Source: Bifidobacterium longum subsp. infantis ATCC 15697 = JCM 1222 = DSM 20088
GTDB lineage: Bacteria; Actinomycetota; Actinomycetes; Actinomycetales; Bifidobacteriaceae
Direction of reading: 5' to 3'
Assembly (NCBI RefSeq): GCF_000269965.1
Contig: NC_017219.1
Span: 1,240,001-1,304,000, forward strand
Length of the DNA: 64,000 nucleotides
The notes beneath the pieces were generated by a model, which saw only the letters and a list, made by a program, of their open reading frames with translations, made no database searches and was not told where the DNA came from. This document shows, one piece after another, positions 27,558 through 37,629 of this stretch (within the stretch, counting starts at the first letter, position 1; every line of letters begins with the position of its first letter). The position numbers and the translations under genes were made by a program.

Positions 27558-29924
27558 ATGACGAACGATATTGAGCGGCATAGTCCGGATGAGTGGCGGA
27601 AGACTGCGGCGGCGTTAATGCCGGAAAGCGTAGCTGTGGGTGCCGGGGAAACGACGGCGAAGGTGAATGCGAATGGGGCACCTTTGCTGGGGGATTCTCG
27701 CGACCTGTTCCGACCCAAGACCTCGGATATTCCCACCAAACCCGGTGTGTACAAATGGCGCGACGGGGAAGGGCGCGTCATTTATGTGGGCAAGGCGAAG
27801 AACCTGCGCAACAGGCTCACCAATTATTTCCAGCCGCTGTATCTGCTGCATCCGCGCACGCAGACCATGGTGCTGACCGCACGCAGTCTGGAGTGGACGG
27901 TCGTCGCCACCGAACTGGAATCACTGACGTTGGAATACACGTGGATCAAGGAATTCGACCCACGGTTCAACGTGCAGTTCCGCGACGACAAGACCTATCC
28001 GTATCTCGCGGTCAGCACGGGGGAGCGAATTCCGCGCGTGTGGGTCACTCGGTCGCGCAAACGTCGGGATACCCGGTATTTCGGCCCCTATGCCAAAGTA
28101 TGGGAATTACGGCACAGCCTTGACCGGCTGTTGCGCACGTTCCCGGTCCGCACCTGCACCACCAGCGTATTCCACAAGGCGCAACTGACCGGACGGCCAT
28201 GCCTGTTCGCCTCCATCGGCAAATGCTCCGCACCCTGCGTGAACCGTATCGAAGCGGACGAACACCGGCGGCTGTGCGAACAGCTGGTCGGCGTGATGAC
28301 CGGACGACTCGGACGGCCCTACATCGCCCAGTTGACCCGCGACATGAAAGAGGCCAGCGCCGAACTCGAATTCGAGAAAGCCGCCCGACTGCGCGACCAG
28401 ATCCAAATGCTGGAAACCGTGGTGCAACAGAACGCCGTCGTCTTCGACCAGGATGTGGACGCGGACGTGTTCGGCTTCGCCAGCGACGAGCTCGAAGCCT
28501 CAGTGCACGCCTTTTATGTGCGCGCCGGCTCGATTCGCGGCGAACGCAATTGGAGCGTCGAACGAGTTGAGGACATCGATGACGCCGACTTGATGGCCGA
28601 CCTTCTGGCGCAGGTGTATTCGGACGCCGCCGGGGACAATCACCCCCAGTCGGCCGCGACCATCTCCACCAATCGCGAGGCCATCGGCTCCACGCAAACC
28701 ATCACGGCCGCGGACGCTGTGGCACGCGCCCAGGCCACCCGAGAACGCAACACCCGTCAGGAGACCACCGGACGCGCGGACCTGCTGGCACCCATCGCAC
28801 CGGTACCGCGCGAAATCATCGTGCCCGTCGAACCGGCCCGCCGTGAGGAACTCGAAGGCTGGCTGACCAATCTGCGCGGGGGAGCGGTGACCATCCGTGT
28901 GGCCTCGCGAGGCGACAAGAAGCAGCTCATGGGCCGCGCCAATGAGAACGCCAGCCAAGCACTGCAGCGCAGCAAGATGAGCCGCATCTCCGACATGGGC
29001 GCACGCACCCAGGCCATGAACGATGTGGCCAAGGCATTGGGACTCGCGGAAGCCCCGCTGCGCATCGAATGCTACGACATTTCGAACACTGTGGGCGGTG
29101 CCTTCCAGGTGTCCTCCATGGTGGTGTTCGAAGACGCGATCGCCAAGAAATCCGAATACCGACGCTTCGCCATCCGAGGCAAGGACGGCAAAGGCGCGGT
29201 GGGTGATCTGTCCGCACTTTACGAGACGCTCACCCGCCGCTTCAAGCACGGCAACATCGCCGGCGACTCCGGCGAAAGCATCGACGCGGAACAGCGCGCG
29301 GCCTCGGCCGCCGGCAAGATGACCACTGCCGTGGCGGCGGAGACAATCGCTGCGAACGGTAACGACAATGGTGAGAACGGTTCCGACATCAGTGGCAAGG
29401 GGCACGCGGTGCCGGACGGAGTGCAGAACGATACACGGGAAACTTCGCCCGACATCGTCCAGCAGAACACAAACCGGCATCACTTTGCCTACAAGCCGAA
29501 CCTGGTGGTGGTCGACGGCGGCAAGCCGCAGGTCATGGCCGCCGCCAAGGCGCTCGAGGACTGTGGCGTGAACGACGTGGCCGTCTGCGGACTGGCCAAA
29601 CGCTTGGAAGAGGTGTGGGTGCCGGACGACGACTATCCGATCATCCTCAAACGCCAGTCCGAAGGCATGTATCTGCTGCAGCGTGTACGCGACGAATCCC
29701 ACCGCTTCGCCATCACCTACCACCGCCAACAGCGGCGCAAAGGCGCCCTGCGCAGCGCGCTCGACGAGATTCCAGGCATCGGCAAAAGCTACCAGAAGCG
29801 GCTGCTCAACCACTTCGGCTCGGTCAAAGCCATGCGCGAAGCCAGTGTCGAGGACTTCGAGAAGGTCAAAGGCATCGGCCACGCCAAAGCCGAAGCGCTG
29901 TACAACGCGCTGCACGAGCAGTGA
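27558..29924 (+). CDS. uvrC: Excinuclease ABC subunit C
   Basis: UvrC makes both incisions around a lesion bound by UvrB. The 788-residue protein has the GIY-YIG domain near the N-terminus (PGVYKWRDGEGRVIYVGKAK), a UVR motif (ELEFEKAARLRDQIQMLE), and the RNase H-like core (RIECYDISNTVGGAFQVSSM; NLVVVDGGKPQ). A helix-hairpin-helix pair follows at the end (PGIGKSYQKRLLNHFGS; VKGIGHAKAEALYNAL). The ATG at 27558 follows GAGGAGGA. It is longer than common UvrC proteins because of low-complexity insertions at about residues 353-414 and 570-640. Confidence 0.95.
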   Translation: MTNDIERHSPDEWRKTAAALMPESVAVGAGETTAKVNANGAPLLGDSRDLFRPKTSDIPTKPGVYKWRDGEGRVIYVGKAKNLRNRLTNYFQPLYLLHPRTQTMVLTARSLEWTVVATELESLTLEYTWIKEFDPRFNVQFRDDKTYPYLAVSTGERIPRVWVTRSRKRRDTRYFGPYAKVWELRHSLDRLLRTFPVRTCTTSVFHKAQLTGRPCLFASIGKCSAPCVNRIEADEHRRLCEQLVGVMTGRLGRPYIAQLTRDMKEASAELEFEKAARLRDQIQMLETVVQQNAVVFDQDVDADVFGFASDELEASVHAFYVRAGSIRGERNWSVERVEDIDDADLMADLLAQVYSDAAGDNHPQSAATISTNREAIGSTQTITAADAVARAQATRERNTRQETTGRADLLAPIAPVPREIIVPVEPARREELEGWLTNLRGGAVTIRVASRGDKKQLMGRANENASQALQRSKMSRISDMGARTQAMNDVAKALGLAEAPLRIECYDISNTVGGAFQVSSMVVFEDAIAKKSEYRRFAIRGKDGKGAVGDLSALYETLTRRFKHGNIAGDSGESIDAEQRAASAAGKMTTAVAAETIAANGNDNGENGSDISGKGHAVPDGVQNDTRETSPDIVQQNTNRHHFAYKPNLVVVDGGKPQVMAAAKALEDCGVNDVAVCGLAKRLEEVWVPDDDYPIILKRQSEGMYLLQRVRDESHRFAITYHRQQRRKGALRSALDEIPGIGKSYQKRLLNHFGSVKAMREASVEDFEKVKGIGHAKAEALYNALHEQ

Positions 29925-30032
29925 GCCGGCCCGGTCCAGCAGCCCAGAGTGAATTTTCGGTTGCGGGGCCTGTGGTTGACATATTCGAAGCAAAGTGTCG
30001 GCTAGCATGGGAACAGACATCAAGGAGGGGAT

Positions 30033-31004
30033 ATGGCCAATCATCGTTGCGCTGTACTCGGCAAACCCGTCGCGCACTCATTGTCACCCGTGCTCCACAA
30101 CGCGGCCTACCGTTCGCTGAAACTCGACGATTGGCTGTACGACAAGCACGAAGTGGGAGAGGATGACCTCGACGCTTTCCTCAAAGGCCTCGACTCGACG
30201 TGGGCTGGCCTGAGCCTGACCATGCCGTTGAAAAAGGCCATCCAACCGTACGGTGTTCCGGAAAATCTGTGGGCCAAGGAACTGAAGGTGGCGAATACCG
30301 CGGTATTCGACTGGAGCGTGGCTACCGATGATCCCGCTTGGCCGAACGGCAAGCCAGACATCAAGCTATACAACACCGATGTCATCGGCATCCAACTCGC
30401 CTTCGACCATGCCAATCGCGAACTCGGCGAACACCACACCGCATCGAGAAGCGGCGCCGCGCTGATCATCGGCAATGGCAACACCGCCACTTCGGCGTTA
30501 GCCGCATGCTGCATGATGCCCGAAATCGGCCATATCATCGTCGCCGCCCGCCACCCCGGAAAAAACACCGGGCTTAAACCAGTGGCCGAGAAGTTCGTCA
30601 ACGTGCATAACCCGTATAGCGAAATCGAATTAGGCGACGATCAGGCCCTGCTCGAGGCAGCCCGCAACGCCACCTATGTCATCAACACGATTCCCGGACA
30701 TGCGGCCGACAACGTCGCGGATGCCCTCACCAATGCCGGAACCGAGCCATTCTCCGGACTGCTGCTGGACGTGGTCTACGATCCACGCCCCACCAAGCTC
30801 ATGGAAGCCTGGCGCGCTCATGGCGGTCACGCCATCGGCGGTGAAGAAATGCTGCTGTACCAAGCTCTCGTACAGGTATTGCTGATGACCGGTATCTGGG
30901 ATGACGACCCGCCCAGCGATGCCGACCAGCGTCTGCAGGACACCACCACCGAAGACGACCAGCTGGAGATCGCGATGCGCAAAGCTCTTGAGGAGGCGTT
31001 GTAA
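30033..31004 (+). CDS. aroE: Shikimate dehydrogenase
   Basis: Reduces 3-dehydroshikimate to shikimate with NADPH in aromatic amino-acid synthesis. The 323-residue protein shows the substrate-binding SLSP at residues 16-19, GLSLTMPLKK with catalytic Lys67, and YNTDVIGI. A dinucleotide-binding GNGNTATSALAACC and a late IGGEEMLLYQA also match the family. It is slightly longer than average, with an acidic extension at the C-terminus. AAGGAGGGG precedes ATG 30033. The stop overlaps the rapZ start (TAATG), so the two are coupled. Confidence 0.92.
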   Translation: MANHRCAVLGKPVAHSLSPVLHNAAYRSLKLDDWLYDKHEVGEDDLDAFLKGLDSTWAGLSLTMPLKKAIQPYGVPENLWAKELKVANTAVFDWSVATDDPAWPNGKPDIKLYNTDVIGIQLAFDHANRELGEHHTASRSGAALIIGNGNTATSALAACCMMPEIGHIIVAARHPGKNTGLKPVAEKFVNVHNPYSEIELGDDQALLEAARNATYVINTIPGHAADNVADALTNAGTEPFSGLLLDVVYDPRPTKLMEAWRAHGGHAIGGEEMLLYQALVQVLLMTGIWDDDPPSDADQRLQDTTTEDDQLEIAMRKALEEAL

Positions 31005-31990
31005 TGAGTCAACAGACAACAATCCGCGATACCGGCGAGGCGGCCGCCACGAATGCGCCGGCGAATTCCGCGACATCCACATCGACTCCGGACAACCAGC
31101 CGACCCCGCTTGATGCCTTCGAAGTGCTGCTCATCACCGGTATGTCCGGCGCAGGCCGCTCTCATGCCGCTGACTGCGTGGAAGACATGGGATGGTATGT
31201 GGTCGACAACCTGCCTCCCAAACTGCTTATCCCGCTTGTCGACATGATGACCACCTCCGGTTCCGGATCGGGGTCGGGCGTCCACAAGCTTGCCGCCGTC
31301 ATCGACGTGCGCTCCAGCTATTTCGACGAGCTGGCCGCCGTGCTCGGCCATCTGGATGATCTCGGCGTCAAAACCCATATTCTGTTCCTCGACGCCAGCA
31401 ACGAAGTGCTCATCAAGCGCTATGAATCCGTGCGCCGCCCGCACCCGCTGCAGCACGGCAACCGACTGATCGACGGCATCCTTGAGGAACGTCACCTGCT
31501 GGAAGACCTCAAGGAGCGAGCCGACTGGGTCATCGACACCAGCTCCCTGAGCATCCACCAGCTGTCCACCAAACTCTACGAGACGATGCTCGGTTCAGGC
31601 CCCACCACCGTGGCGGTACACATCTTCAGCTTCGGCTTCAAATACGGCATGCCCATCGACGCCGATTTCGTGGCCGACGTGCGTTTTCTGCCCAACCCGT
31701 TCTGGGTGCCCAACCTGCGCGAGCTTACCGGGCACGACAAGCCGGTCGCCGACTACGTGCTTTCCAGCAAGGGTGCCAAGGAATTTCTCGACGCTTATGA
31801 GAAAGCTATCGAGATTGCGTTGGAAGGATACGCCCAGGAAGACAAGCACTACGTAACCATCGCCGTCGGCTGCACCGGTGGCCAGCACCGGTCGGTGGCG
31901 ATGAGCGAGGAGCTGGCTCGCCGCTTACGCGCACATGGGCTCAACGTAACCGTTTCCGCGAGAGAACAGCACAAGCGTCACTCATCGTAA
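31004..31990 (+). CDS. rapZ: RNase adapter / nucleotide-binding protein RapZ (YvcJ family)
   Basis: A P-loop protein. In E. coli RapZ guides RNase E to a small RNA; in Gram-positives YvcJ binds nucleotides and its role is less clear. The 328-residue protein has a Thr/Ala/Pro-rich N-terminal extension of 35 residues, then Walker A GMSGAGRS (46-53) and DMGWYVVDNLPPKLL. The conserved C-terminal half contains IHIFSFGFKYGMPIDAD-like sequence and VGCTGGQHRSVAMSEEL. It overlaps aroE by one base. In many actinobacteria yvcK lies between rapZ and whiA; here it is absent. Confidence 0.93.
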   Translation: MSQQTTIRDTGEAAATNAPANSATSTSTPDNQPTPLDAFEVLLITGMSGAGRSHAADCVEDMGWYVVDNLPPKLLIPLVDMMTTSGSGSGSGVHKLAAVIDVRSSYFDELAAVLGHLDDLGVKTHILFLDASNEVLIKRYESVRRPHPLQHGNRLIDGILEERHLLEDLKERADWVIDTSSLSIHQLSTKLYETMLGSGPTTVAVHIFSFGFKYGMPIDADFVADVRFLPNPFWVPNLRELTGHDKPVADYVLSSKGAKEFLDAYEKAIEIALEGYAQEDKHYVTIAVGCTGGQHRSVAMSEELARRLRAHGLNVTVSAREQHKRHSS

Positions 31991-32188
31991 GCAGGCGTCG
32001 AGCGGTCATCGGGCAAGCGTTCGGTGACCACACTGCGAGAAAGCAAAGCCCATAATACGTATCAAACGGGTTCGCTTGTCCACCAGATTAGGTATCACAG
32101 AAAGCCGATGGCTTCCGACCGTGTGACAGCAAATAACGGCACGAAGCGCCTGAAGCATTGAGAAGAACGGGACTGTAGGAGGTAGATC

Positions 32189-33139
32189 TTGGCTCTTCTG
32201 GACGATGTCAAAAGCGAGTTGGCGGCCTTTGAAGGCGATTCGCCAGCCGCGATCAAGGCCCAAGCTGCGGCCATGATCCGTTTTGGCGGCGGTCTTCGAC
32301 CGGTACAGAATACATACGTTATCCAAGCCGTATTCACCTCGCTTGACGTTGCAGAATGGCTGAAGAACACGTTGAGGAACACGTTCGGGCACGAAGCCGA
32401 GATCAACCACCTCACCCGTCAGACCCCGAACGGCCCTGTCGAGACCTACGTGGTGCTCGTCACCCGCAACGTAGTGGCCTTGGCTTTGCAGACCGGACTG
32501 GTCGACCGCCGCAAGCAGCAGGTCCGTGGACTGCCGTCTGAAGTGGTCAACGGATCCATCGCCCAAATCAAAGCGGCATGGCGCGGCGCCTTCATGGCCC
32601 GTGGCTTCCTATCCGATCCCGGTAAAGCCAGCTTCCTGGAAATCGCTTGCCCTACGGAAGAGGCCGCCATGGCCCTGTGTGGCGTGGCCCGTCGTCTCGG
32701 CATCCAGGCCAAGCATCGCACGCTGCGCAGCTCCGAGCGCGTGACCCTCAAGGATCCCGACGCCATCGAACGCATGCTCAAGCTCATGGGCGCCACCCGT
32801 TCGGCCCGCGAATGGACCGGCAAGCGCTCCGATGGAGAGGCCCGCGGCAAGGCCAATCGTCTGGCCAACTTCGATGACGCCAATATGCGCCGTTCCGCCA
32901 AGGCCGCCGCCGAAGCCAGCGAAAAAGTGCAACATGCTTTCGAAGTGCTCGGCGATAACATTCCGGACAACCTCCGTCAGGCCGGCCAGCTGCGCATCGA
33001 TCACGTGGACAAGAGCCTCGAGGAGCTCGGCAAGATCGCCGAACCGCAGATCACCAAGGATGCGATTGCCGGACGAATTCGCCGACTGCTTCAGCTTGCC
33101 GAGAAGACGGAGAAGGCTCGAGCAGCCGAAGGCAAGTAA
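32189..33139 (+). CDS. whiA: DNA-binding protein WhiA
   Basis: WhiA joins an N-terminal LAGLIDADG-homing-endonuclease-like fold to a C-terminal helix-turn-helix. It controls cell division genes in actinobacteria. The 316-residue product has [12 protein letters not shown] early, [20 protein letters not shown] in the middle, and [20 protein letters not shown] and the HTH region near the end. The start is a TTG at 32189 set by a strong AGGAGGT at 32177-32183. The 198-base gap before it holds no gene. It is followed by a strong terminator and then pgk. Confidence 0.93.
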   Translation: MALLDDVKSELAAFEGDSPAAIKAQAAAMIRFGGGLRPVQNTYVIQAVFTSLDVAEWLKNTLRNTFGHEAEINHLTRQTPNGPVETYVVLVTRNVVALALQTGLVDRRKQQVRGLPSEVVNGSIAQIKAAWRGAFMARGFLSDPGKASFLEIACPTEEAAMALCGVARRLGIQAKHRTLRSSERVTLKDPDAIERMLKLMGATRSAREWTGKRSDGEARGKANRLANFDDANMRRSAKAAAEASEKVQHAFEVLGDNIPDNLRQAGQLRIDHVDKSLEELGKIAEPQITKDAIAGRIRRLLQLAEKTEKARAAEGK

Positions 33140-33188
33140 CCCGACAATCCGATTTGTCGTGCCTATTCGGCAGAACGCGACAACGACA

Positions 33189-33235
33189 GAACAAAACACC
33201 GCATTCAGTCAGTAGACGAATGCGGTGTTTTGTTC
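33189..33235. terminator. whiA terminator
   Basis: Arms 33189-33206 and 33218-33235 are an 18-bp perfect stem with an 11-nt loop, ending in TGTTTTGTTC. It insulates whiA from pgk. Confidence 0.85.
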
Positions 33236-33307
33236 CGGAATGCCTGTAATATGCAAAGTGGCAAAATTGGCCACTTTGACGTGCGATTCGTCAAGGAAAG
33301 GATATTC

Positions 33308-34513
33308 ATGAAGACACTCAAGGACCTTGGAGATCTCAAGGGCAAGCGCGTTCTGGTTCGCGCTGATTTTAATGTTCCGCTGGACGGCACCACCATCACC
33401 GATGACGGTCGAATCAAGGCTGCTCTGCCGACCATCAAGACCCTGCGCGAAGAAGGCGCCAAGGTCATCCTCATGGCCCACCTTGGCCGCCCGAAGGGCA
33501 AGGTCGTTCCTGAGCTGAGCCTGGCCCCGGTTGCCGCCCGCCTCGGCGAGCTGCTCGGCACCAACGTGCCGCTGGCCAAGGACACCTACGGCGAGGACGC
33601 TCAGGCCAAGGTCGCCGCCATGAACGATGGCGACGTTGTGCTGCTTGAGAACGTTCGTTTCAACCCGGAGGAGACCTCCAAGGACGCCGACGAACGCGCC
33701 GCTTACGCCAAGAAGATCGCCGCCCTCGGCGAGGCCTTCGTTTCCGATGGCTTCGGCGTGGTCCACCGCGCCCAGGGCTCCAACTACGACGTTGCCGCCG
33801 ATCTGCCGGCCGCCGCAGGCCTGCTGGTCGAGAAGGAAGTCAAGGCCCTGTCCAAGGCCACCGAGAACCCGGAGCGTCCGTTCACCGTGGTGCTCGGCGG
33901 TTCCAAGGTCTCCGACAAGCTCGGCGTCATCGAGAACCTGCTCGACAAGGCCAACCGTCTGGTCATCGGCGGCGGCATGGTGTTCACCTTCCTCAAGGCC
34001 AAGGGCTACGAGGTCGGCACCTCCCTGCTTGAAGAGGACCAGCTTGAGAAGGTCAAGGGCTACATCGAGACCGCCGAGAAGAACGGCGTTGAGCTCGTGC
34101 TGCCGACCGACGTCGTCGTGAACGCCGGCTTCCCGGCCGGTGACACCCCGGTTGCTCCTGAAGTCGTTGCCGCCGACGCCATCCCGGCCGACAAGATGGG
34201 TCTGGACATCGGCCCGGAGTCCCAGAAGCTCTTCCACGACAAGATCGTCGACTCCAAGACCGTCGTGTGGAACGGCCCGATGGGCGTGTTCGAGGTTCCT
34301 GAGTTCGCCGCCGGCACCAAGGCCGTGGCCCAGGGTCTGGTCGACGCCACCGCAGCCGGTGCGTTCACCATCGTCGGTGGCGGCGACTCCGCCTCCGCCG
34401 TGCGCAACCTCGGCTTCCCGGAGGACGGCTTCTCCCACATCTCCACCGGTGGTGGCGCTTCCCTCGAGTTCCTCGAAGGCAAGGAGCTCCCTGGCCTGAA
34501 GGTGCTTGAGTAA
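33308..34513 (+). CDS. pgk: Phosphoglycerate kinase
   Basis: Transfers phosphate from 1,3-bisphosphoglycerate to ADP in lower glycolysis. The 401-residue protein has [10 protein letters not shown] at the N-terminus, [21 protein letters not shown], and the nucleotide-binding [25 protein letters not shown] [17 protein letters not shown] and GGGDSASAV come near the end. The ATG at 33308 is used because GAAAGGA precedes it and conserved sequence begins at once. Codon use is strongly biased to C-ending codons, as in highly expressed genes. tpiA and secG follow. Confidence 0.97.
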   Translation: MKTLKDLGDLKGKRVLVRADFNVPLDGTTITDDGRIKAALPTIKTLREEGAKVILMAHLGRPKGKVVPELSLAPVAARLGELLGTNVPLAKDTYGEDAQAKVAAMNDGDVVLLENVRFNPEETSKDADERAAYAKKIAALGEAFVSDGFGVVHRAQGSNYDVAADLPAAAGLLVEKEVKALSKATENPERPFTVVLGGSKVSDKLGVIENLLDKANRLVIGGGMVFTFLKAKGYEVGTSLLEEDQLEKVKGYIETAEKNGVELVLPTDVVVNAGFPAGDTPVAPEVVAADAIPADKMGLDIGPESQKLFHDKIVDSKTVVWNGPMGVFEVPEFAAGTKAVAQGLVDATAAGAFTIVGGGDSASAVRNLGFPEDGFSHISTGGGASLEFLEGKELPGLKVLE

Positions 34514-34523
34514 TCCATTTTCT

Positions 34524-34546
34524 AGCTCCCCTCCTTGAGGGGAGCT
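34524..34546. repeat. GAGGGGAGCT palindrome between pgk and tpiA
   Basis: A 10-bp perfect stem (34524-34533 with 34537-34546) with a 3-base loop. The GAGGGGAGCT core matches the dispersed repeat at 13091-13184. It may also attenuate transcription between pgk and tpiA. Confidence 0.65.
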
Positions 34547-34570
34547 ACGTATTTTCTAGAAGGGAAACAT

Positions 34571-35374
34571 ATGGCGTCCAAACGCATTCCGTTGGTGGCC
34601 GGCAACTGGAAGATGAATTTCGACCATCTTGAAGCCACTTACTTCGTGCAGAAGCTGGTATGGCTGTTGCGTGACGCTCACTTCGACTTCAAACGCTGCG
34701 AAGTCGCGCTTTTCCCCTCGTTCACGTCATTGCGCAGCGTACAGGTGCTGGTCGAAGCCGACAAGCTCCATGTCGCCTACGGCGCACAATCCGTTTCCGT
34801 GACCACCCAAGGTGCCTTCACCGGCGATGTGTCCGCGGACATGATCGCCCATCTCGGCTGCTCATACGTCATCGTCGGCCACTCCGAACGCCGCAAATAC
34901 CATCCTGAAGATGACGCCAATATCGTCGATCAGGTACGTGCCGTGTTCGCCGCCGGCATGCAGCCGATTTTGTGCGTCGGCGAAAGCTTCGAGGAACGAC
35001 GTCAAGGCATTGAACTCGATTTCGCCGTGGGCCAGGTACGAGACGTCACCCGCGATCTCAACGAAGAACAAGCCGCCGAACTCATCGTGGCCTACGAACC
35101 TGTCTGGGCCATTGGCACCGGCATGGTGGCCACTCCGCAATCCGCCCAGGATGCCGCAAACGCCATCCGCAACGATTTGAAGACCACCTTTGGCACGAAG
35201 GTATCCGATAGCGTACATATCCTGTACGGCGGATCGGTCACCTCGAAAAATGCGGCGGAACTCATTTCCCAGCCCGACGTTGACGGCTTCCTGATCGGAG
35301 GGGCGGCCTTGGACGTTGAGGAACTCGCCAAAATCGCTCGATTGGCACTTAAATCCATGAAATCACGGAACTAA
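34571..35374 (+). CDS. tpiA: Triosephosphate isomerase
   Basis: Interconverts dihydroxyacetone phosphate and glyceraldehyde 3-phosphate. The 267-residue TIM-barrel protein has AGNWKMN with the substrate-binding Lys, the catalytic His in VGHSERR, the catalytic Glu in AYEPVWAIGTG, and the phosphate loops YGGSVT and GGAALDVEE. The ATG at 34571 follows GAAGGG. It is the middle gene of pgk-tpiA-secG. Confidence 0.97.
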   Translation: MASKRIPLVAGNWKMNFDHLEATYFVQKLVWLLRDAHFDFKRCEVALFPSFTSLRSVQVLVEADKLHVAYGAQSVSVTTQGAFTGDVSADMIAHLGCSYVIVGHSERRKYHPEDDANIVDQVRAVFAAGMQPILCVGESFEERRQGIELDFAVGQVRDVTRDLNEEQAAELIVAYEPVWAIGTGMVATPQSAQDAANAIRNDLKTTFGTKVSDSVHILYGGSVTSKNAAELISQPDVDGFLIGGAALDVEELAKIARLALKSMKSRN

Positions 35375-35437
35375 TACCACGGTTTTCCCGTGTGTGCGCT
35401 ATGCTGGTCAACAGTCCAATCAATCCGGAGGTACCCT

Positions 35438-35686
35438 GTGACCGCTCTTAAGATCACGCTGCAAGTCATCGTCGTGCTGCTCAGCTTCGTGCTGACCCTG
35501 CTCATCCTTATGCACAAGGGCAAGGGCGGCGGTTTGTCCGACATGTTCGGCGGCGGTCTGACCCAGAACGCCGGTACTTCCGGTGTCGCCGAAAAGAACC
35601 TGAACCGTTGGACCGTTATCATCGCTCTGGTGTGGGTGGCCTTGATCATCGGCCTCGACATGATGACCAAGTTCAACCTCGGCTGA
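35438..35686 (+). CDS. secG: Preprotein translocase subunit SecG
   Basis: A small subunit of the SecYEG channel in the cytoplasmic membrane. The 82-residue protein has two hydrophobic helices (ITLQVIVVLLSFVLTLLILM and WTVIIALVWVALIIGLDMM). They are joined by the Gly-rich cytoplasmic loop HKGKGGGLSDMFGGG, the SecG hallmark. The GTG at 35438 follows GGAGGTACCC; the upstream open frame has no site. The gene order tpiA-secG is typical of actinobacteria. Confidence 0.95.
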   Translation: MTALKITLQVIVVLLSFVLTLLILMHKGKGGGLSDMFGGGLTQNAGTSGVAEKNLNRWTVIIALVWVALIIGLDMMTKFNLG

Positions 35687-35718
35687 TCGGCTTGCACGCC
35701 ATATAGACTTGTCGCTCG

Positions 35719-35751
35719 CGACCCATGACCGTTACCGTCGGTCATGGGTCG
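35719..35751 (+). terminator. secG terminator
   Basis: A perfect 12-bp stem (35719-35730 with 35740-35751) and a 9-nt loop between secG and ldh. Confidence 0.75.
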
Positions 35752-35787
35752 TATGCGTTCTATCGAGTATTACGAAAGGACATCACC

Positions 35788-36738
35788 ATGGTCACTATGA
35801 ACCGCAACAAAGTCGTTATCGTCGGCACCGGCCAGGTCGGTGCCACCGCCGCCTTCGGCATCGTCACGCACGGCCTGTGCAATGAGCTTGTGCTCATCGA
35901 CCGTTCCGCCGCCAAGGCCCTGGGGGAGGCCCGCGACCTCGATGATGGCAGCGAATTCCAGGACCGCCACGTCAAGGTGCGCGCCGGCGACTACGCCGAC
36001 TGCAAGGACGCGGACATCGTCGTCATCACCGTGGGCCGCAAGCCGCCGGCCAACTCCAACCGCATGGCCGAACTCGGCTTCACCGTGGGTCTTGTGGGCG
36101 AAGTGGTCGACAACGTCATGGCCTCCGGCTTTGACGGCGTGATCGTCATGGTCTCCAACCCGGTCGACGTGATGGCTTGGTATGCCTGGAAACGTTCCGG
36201 TCTGCCTCGCACCCAGGTGCTCGGTACCGGCACTGCGCTCGACACCTCGCGTCTCAAGACCATCATCGGCGAAGAGACCGGCCTTGACCCGCGCAACGTG
36301 GGTGGCTTCGTGATGGGCGAGCACGGCGACTCCCAGTTCACCGCATGGTCCACCGTCTCGCTCGGCGGCAAGCCATTCGCCCGCTTCCTGGCCGACAACC
36401 AAGACCGTTTCGCCTCCGTGTCCACCACCGAAATCGAAGAGAAGACCCGCACCCGTGGCGATGAGATCGTCGCGGCCAAGGGCGGCACCAACTTCGGCAT
36501 CGCCTCCACCGTGGCCGGCATCGTGCAGACCATCCTGTGGGACGAACGCCGTATCGTGCCCGTCTCCACCCTGCTGGACGGCGAATACGGCGAACATGAC
36601 GTGTTTCTCGGCGTCCCCACTGAACTGCGGGCCAATGGTGCCAACGAGATCGTCGAACTCGATCTGAGCGAGGACGAGCGGGCCAAACTGCACCATTCCG
36701 CCGAACTCGTGCGTGACCACTGCAAGGGGCTGCTGTGA
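35788..36738 (+). CDS. ldh: L-lactate dehydrogenase
   Basis: Reduces pyruvate to L-lactate and regenerates NAD+ at the end of the bifid shunt. The 316-residue protein has the NAD-binding GTGQVG, DLDDG after strand 2, VSNPVDVMAWYAWKRSGLP, and the catalytic His in VMGEHGDSQ. Family members from bifidobacteria are activated by fructose 1,6-bisphosphate; that is known of the family, not visible here. The ATG at 35788 follows GAAAGGA. The stop overlaps the GTG of the next gene (GTGA), so a HAD phosphatase is co-translated. Confidence 0.95.
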   Translation: MVTMNRNKVVIVGTGQVGATAAFGIVTHGLCNELVLIDRSAAKALGEARDLDDGSEFQDRHVKVRAGDYADCKDADIVVITVGRKPPANSNRMAELGFTVGLVGEVVDNVMASGFDGVIVMVSNPVDVMAWYAWKRSGLPRTQVLGTGTALDTSRLKTIIGEETGLDPRNVGGFVMGEHGDSQFTAWSTVSLGGKPFARFLADNQDRFASVSTTEIEEKTRTRGDEIVAAKGGTNFGIASTVAGIVQTILWDERRIVPVSTLLDGEYGEHDVFLGVPTELRANGANEIVELDLSEDERAKLHHSAELVRDHCKGLL

Positions 36739-37586
36739 TTCTCGACGCCATCACACCGAAACAACCCCGACTGCTGGTCGCCGACCTCGACGGCACGTTG
36801 CTGCACGACGCCGAGGTATTCGAGGACCGGTTCATCACCCAGCGCAGCATCGACACCATCAACCGCGCGCACGATGCCGGACTGAAATTCGCCATCGCCA
36901 CCGCGCGGCCGGTGAGTACCGGCCTCCAGTTCGCCGAAAAACTGCCGGTGGACGCCGTAATCTATCTGAACGGCGCCCTCATCGATTTCGACCCGGCCCA
37001 CTCCGACTTCGACCTGCTCACCTCAGGTGCCACGCCGGCCGATGAGAACCATTTGATCAAGATTGGCTTCTCCTCACGGCGTGCCTGCGAAGTCTGTCTG
37101 TTCCTGCTCGATCGCATGCCCGGCCTGAAGCTCGGCATCGTGATGAACGACGTGCGCTACACCAACTTCGATGTGCGCGTGTATTGGAAAACTCAGGCCT
37201 TCCAATACACGAACTTCCACGACGTGCCCGAAGGCGTGGCGGACAAGATCACCATCTTCCCCGAGCCTGAACAGTGGAACGAGCTGCGTGCGCTGATTCC
37301 GCCGGACTTCGACATCTCCATCAGCGAAGGCGTGATGTGGATGCTCATGAACCCGCAGGCCAACAAGGAGCACGCGCTGCGTCTGCTATGCGAACGGATG
37401 GATGTGCCGCTCGAACAGACCGCCGCCTTCGGCGACGACCTCATCGATATCAACATGATGAGCGAATCCGGCCGGGGTGTGGCCGTGGCCAACGCGAACC
37501 CCAAGGTGTTGTCCATCGCCGACGAGATCTGCCCGTCCAACAACGAGGACGGCGTCGCCCAATGGATTGAAGCGCAGTTGGGCTGA
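36735..37586 (+). CDS. Cof-type HAD-family hydrolase
   Basis: A 283-residue haloacid-dehalogenase-type phosphatase of the Cof/sugar-phosphatase group. Motif I is VADLDGTLLHD, whose two Asp residues are nucleophile and acid/base. A large type-II cap lies in the middle, and motif IV is FGDDLIDINMM near the C-terminus, preceded by the NKEHALRLLCERM helix. The substrate is unknown; sugar phosphates or flavin phosphates are usual. The GTG at 36735 overlaps the ldh stop, which suggests a linked role or shared expression. Confidence 0.88.
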   Translation: MILDAITPKQPRLLVADLDGTLLHDAEVFEDRFITQRSIDTINRAHDAGLKFAIATARPVSTGLQFAEKLPVDAVIYLNGALIDFDPAHSDFDLLTSGATPADENHLIKIGFSSRRACEVCLFLLDRMPGLKLGIVMNDVRYTNFDVRVYWKTQAFQYTNFHDVPEGVADKITIFPEPEQWNELRALIPPDFDISISEGVMWMLMNPQANKEHALRLLCERMDVPLEQTAAFGDDLIDINMMSESGRGVAVANANPKVLSIADEICPSNNEDGVAQWIEAQLG

Positions 37587-37629
37587 ACCGGTCGAGACTT
37601 GAGAACACGCCAAAATTGAACTTGTGTTG

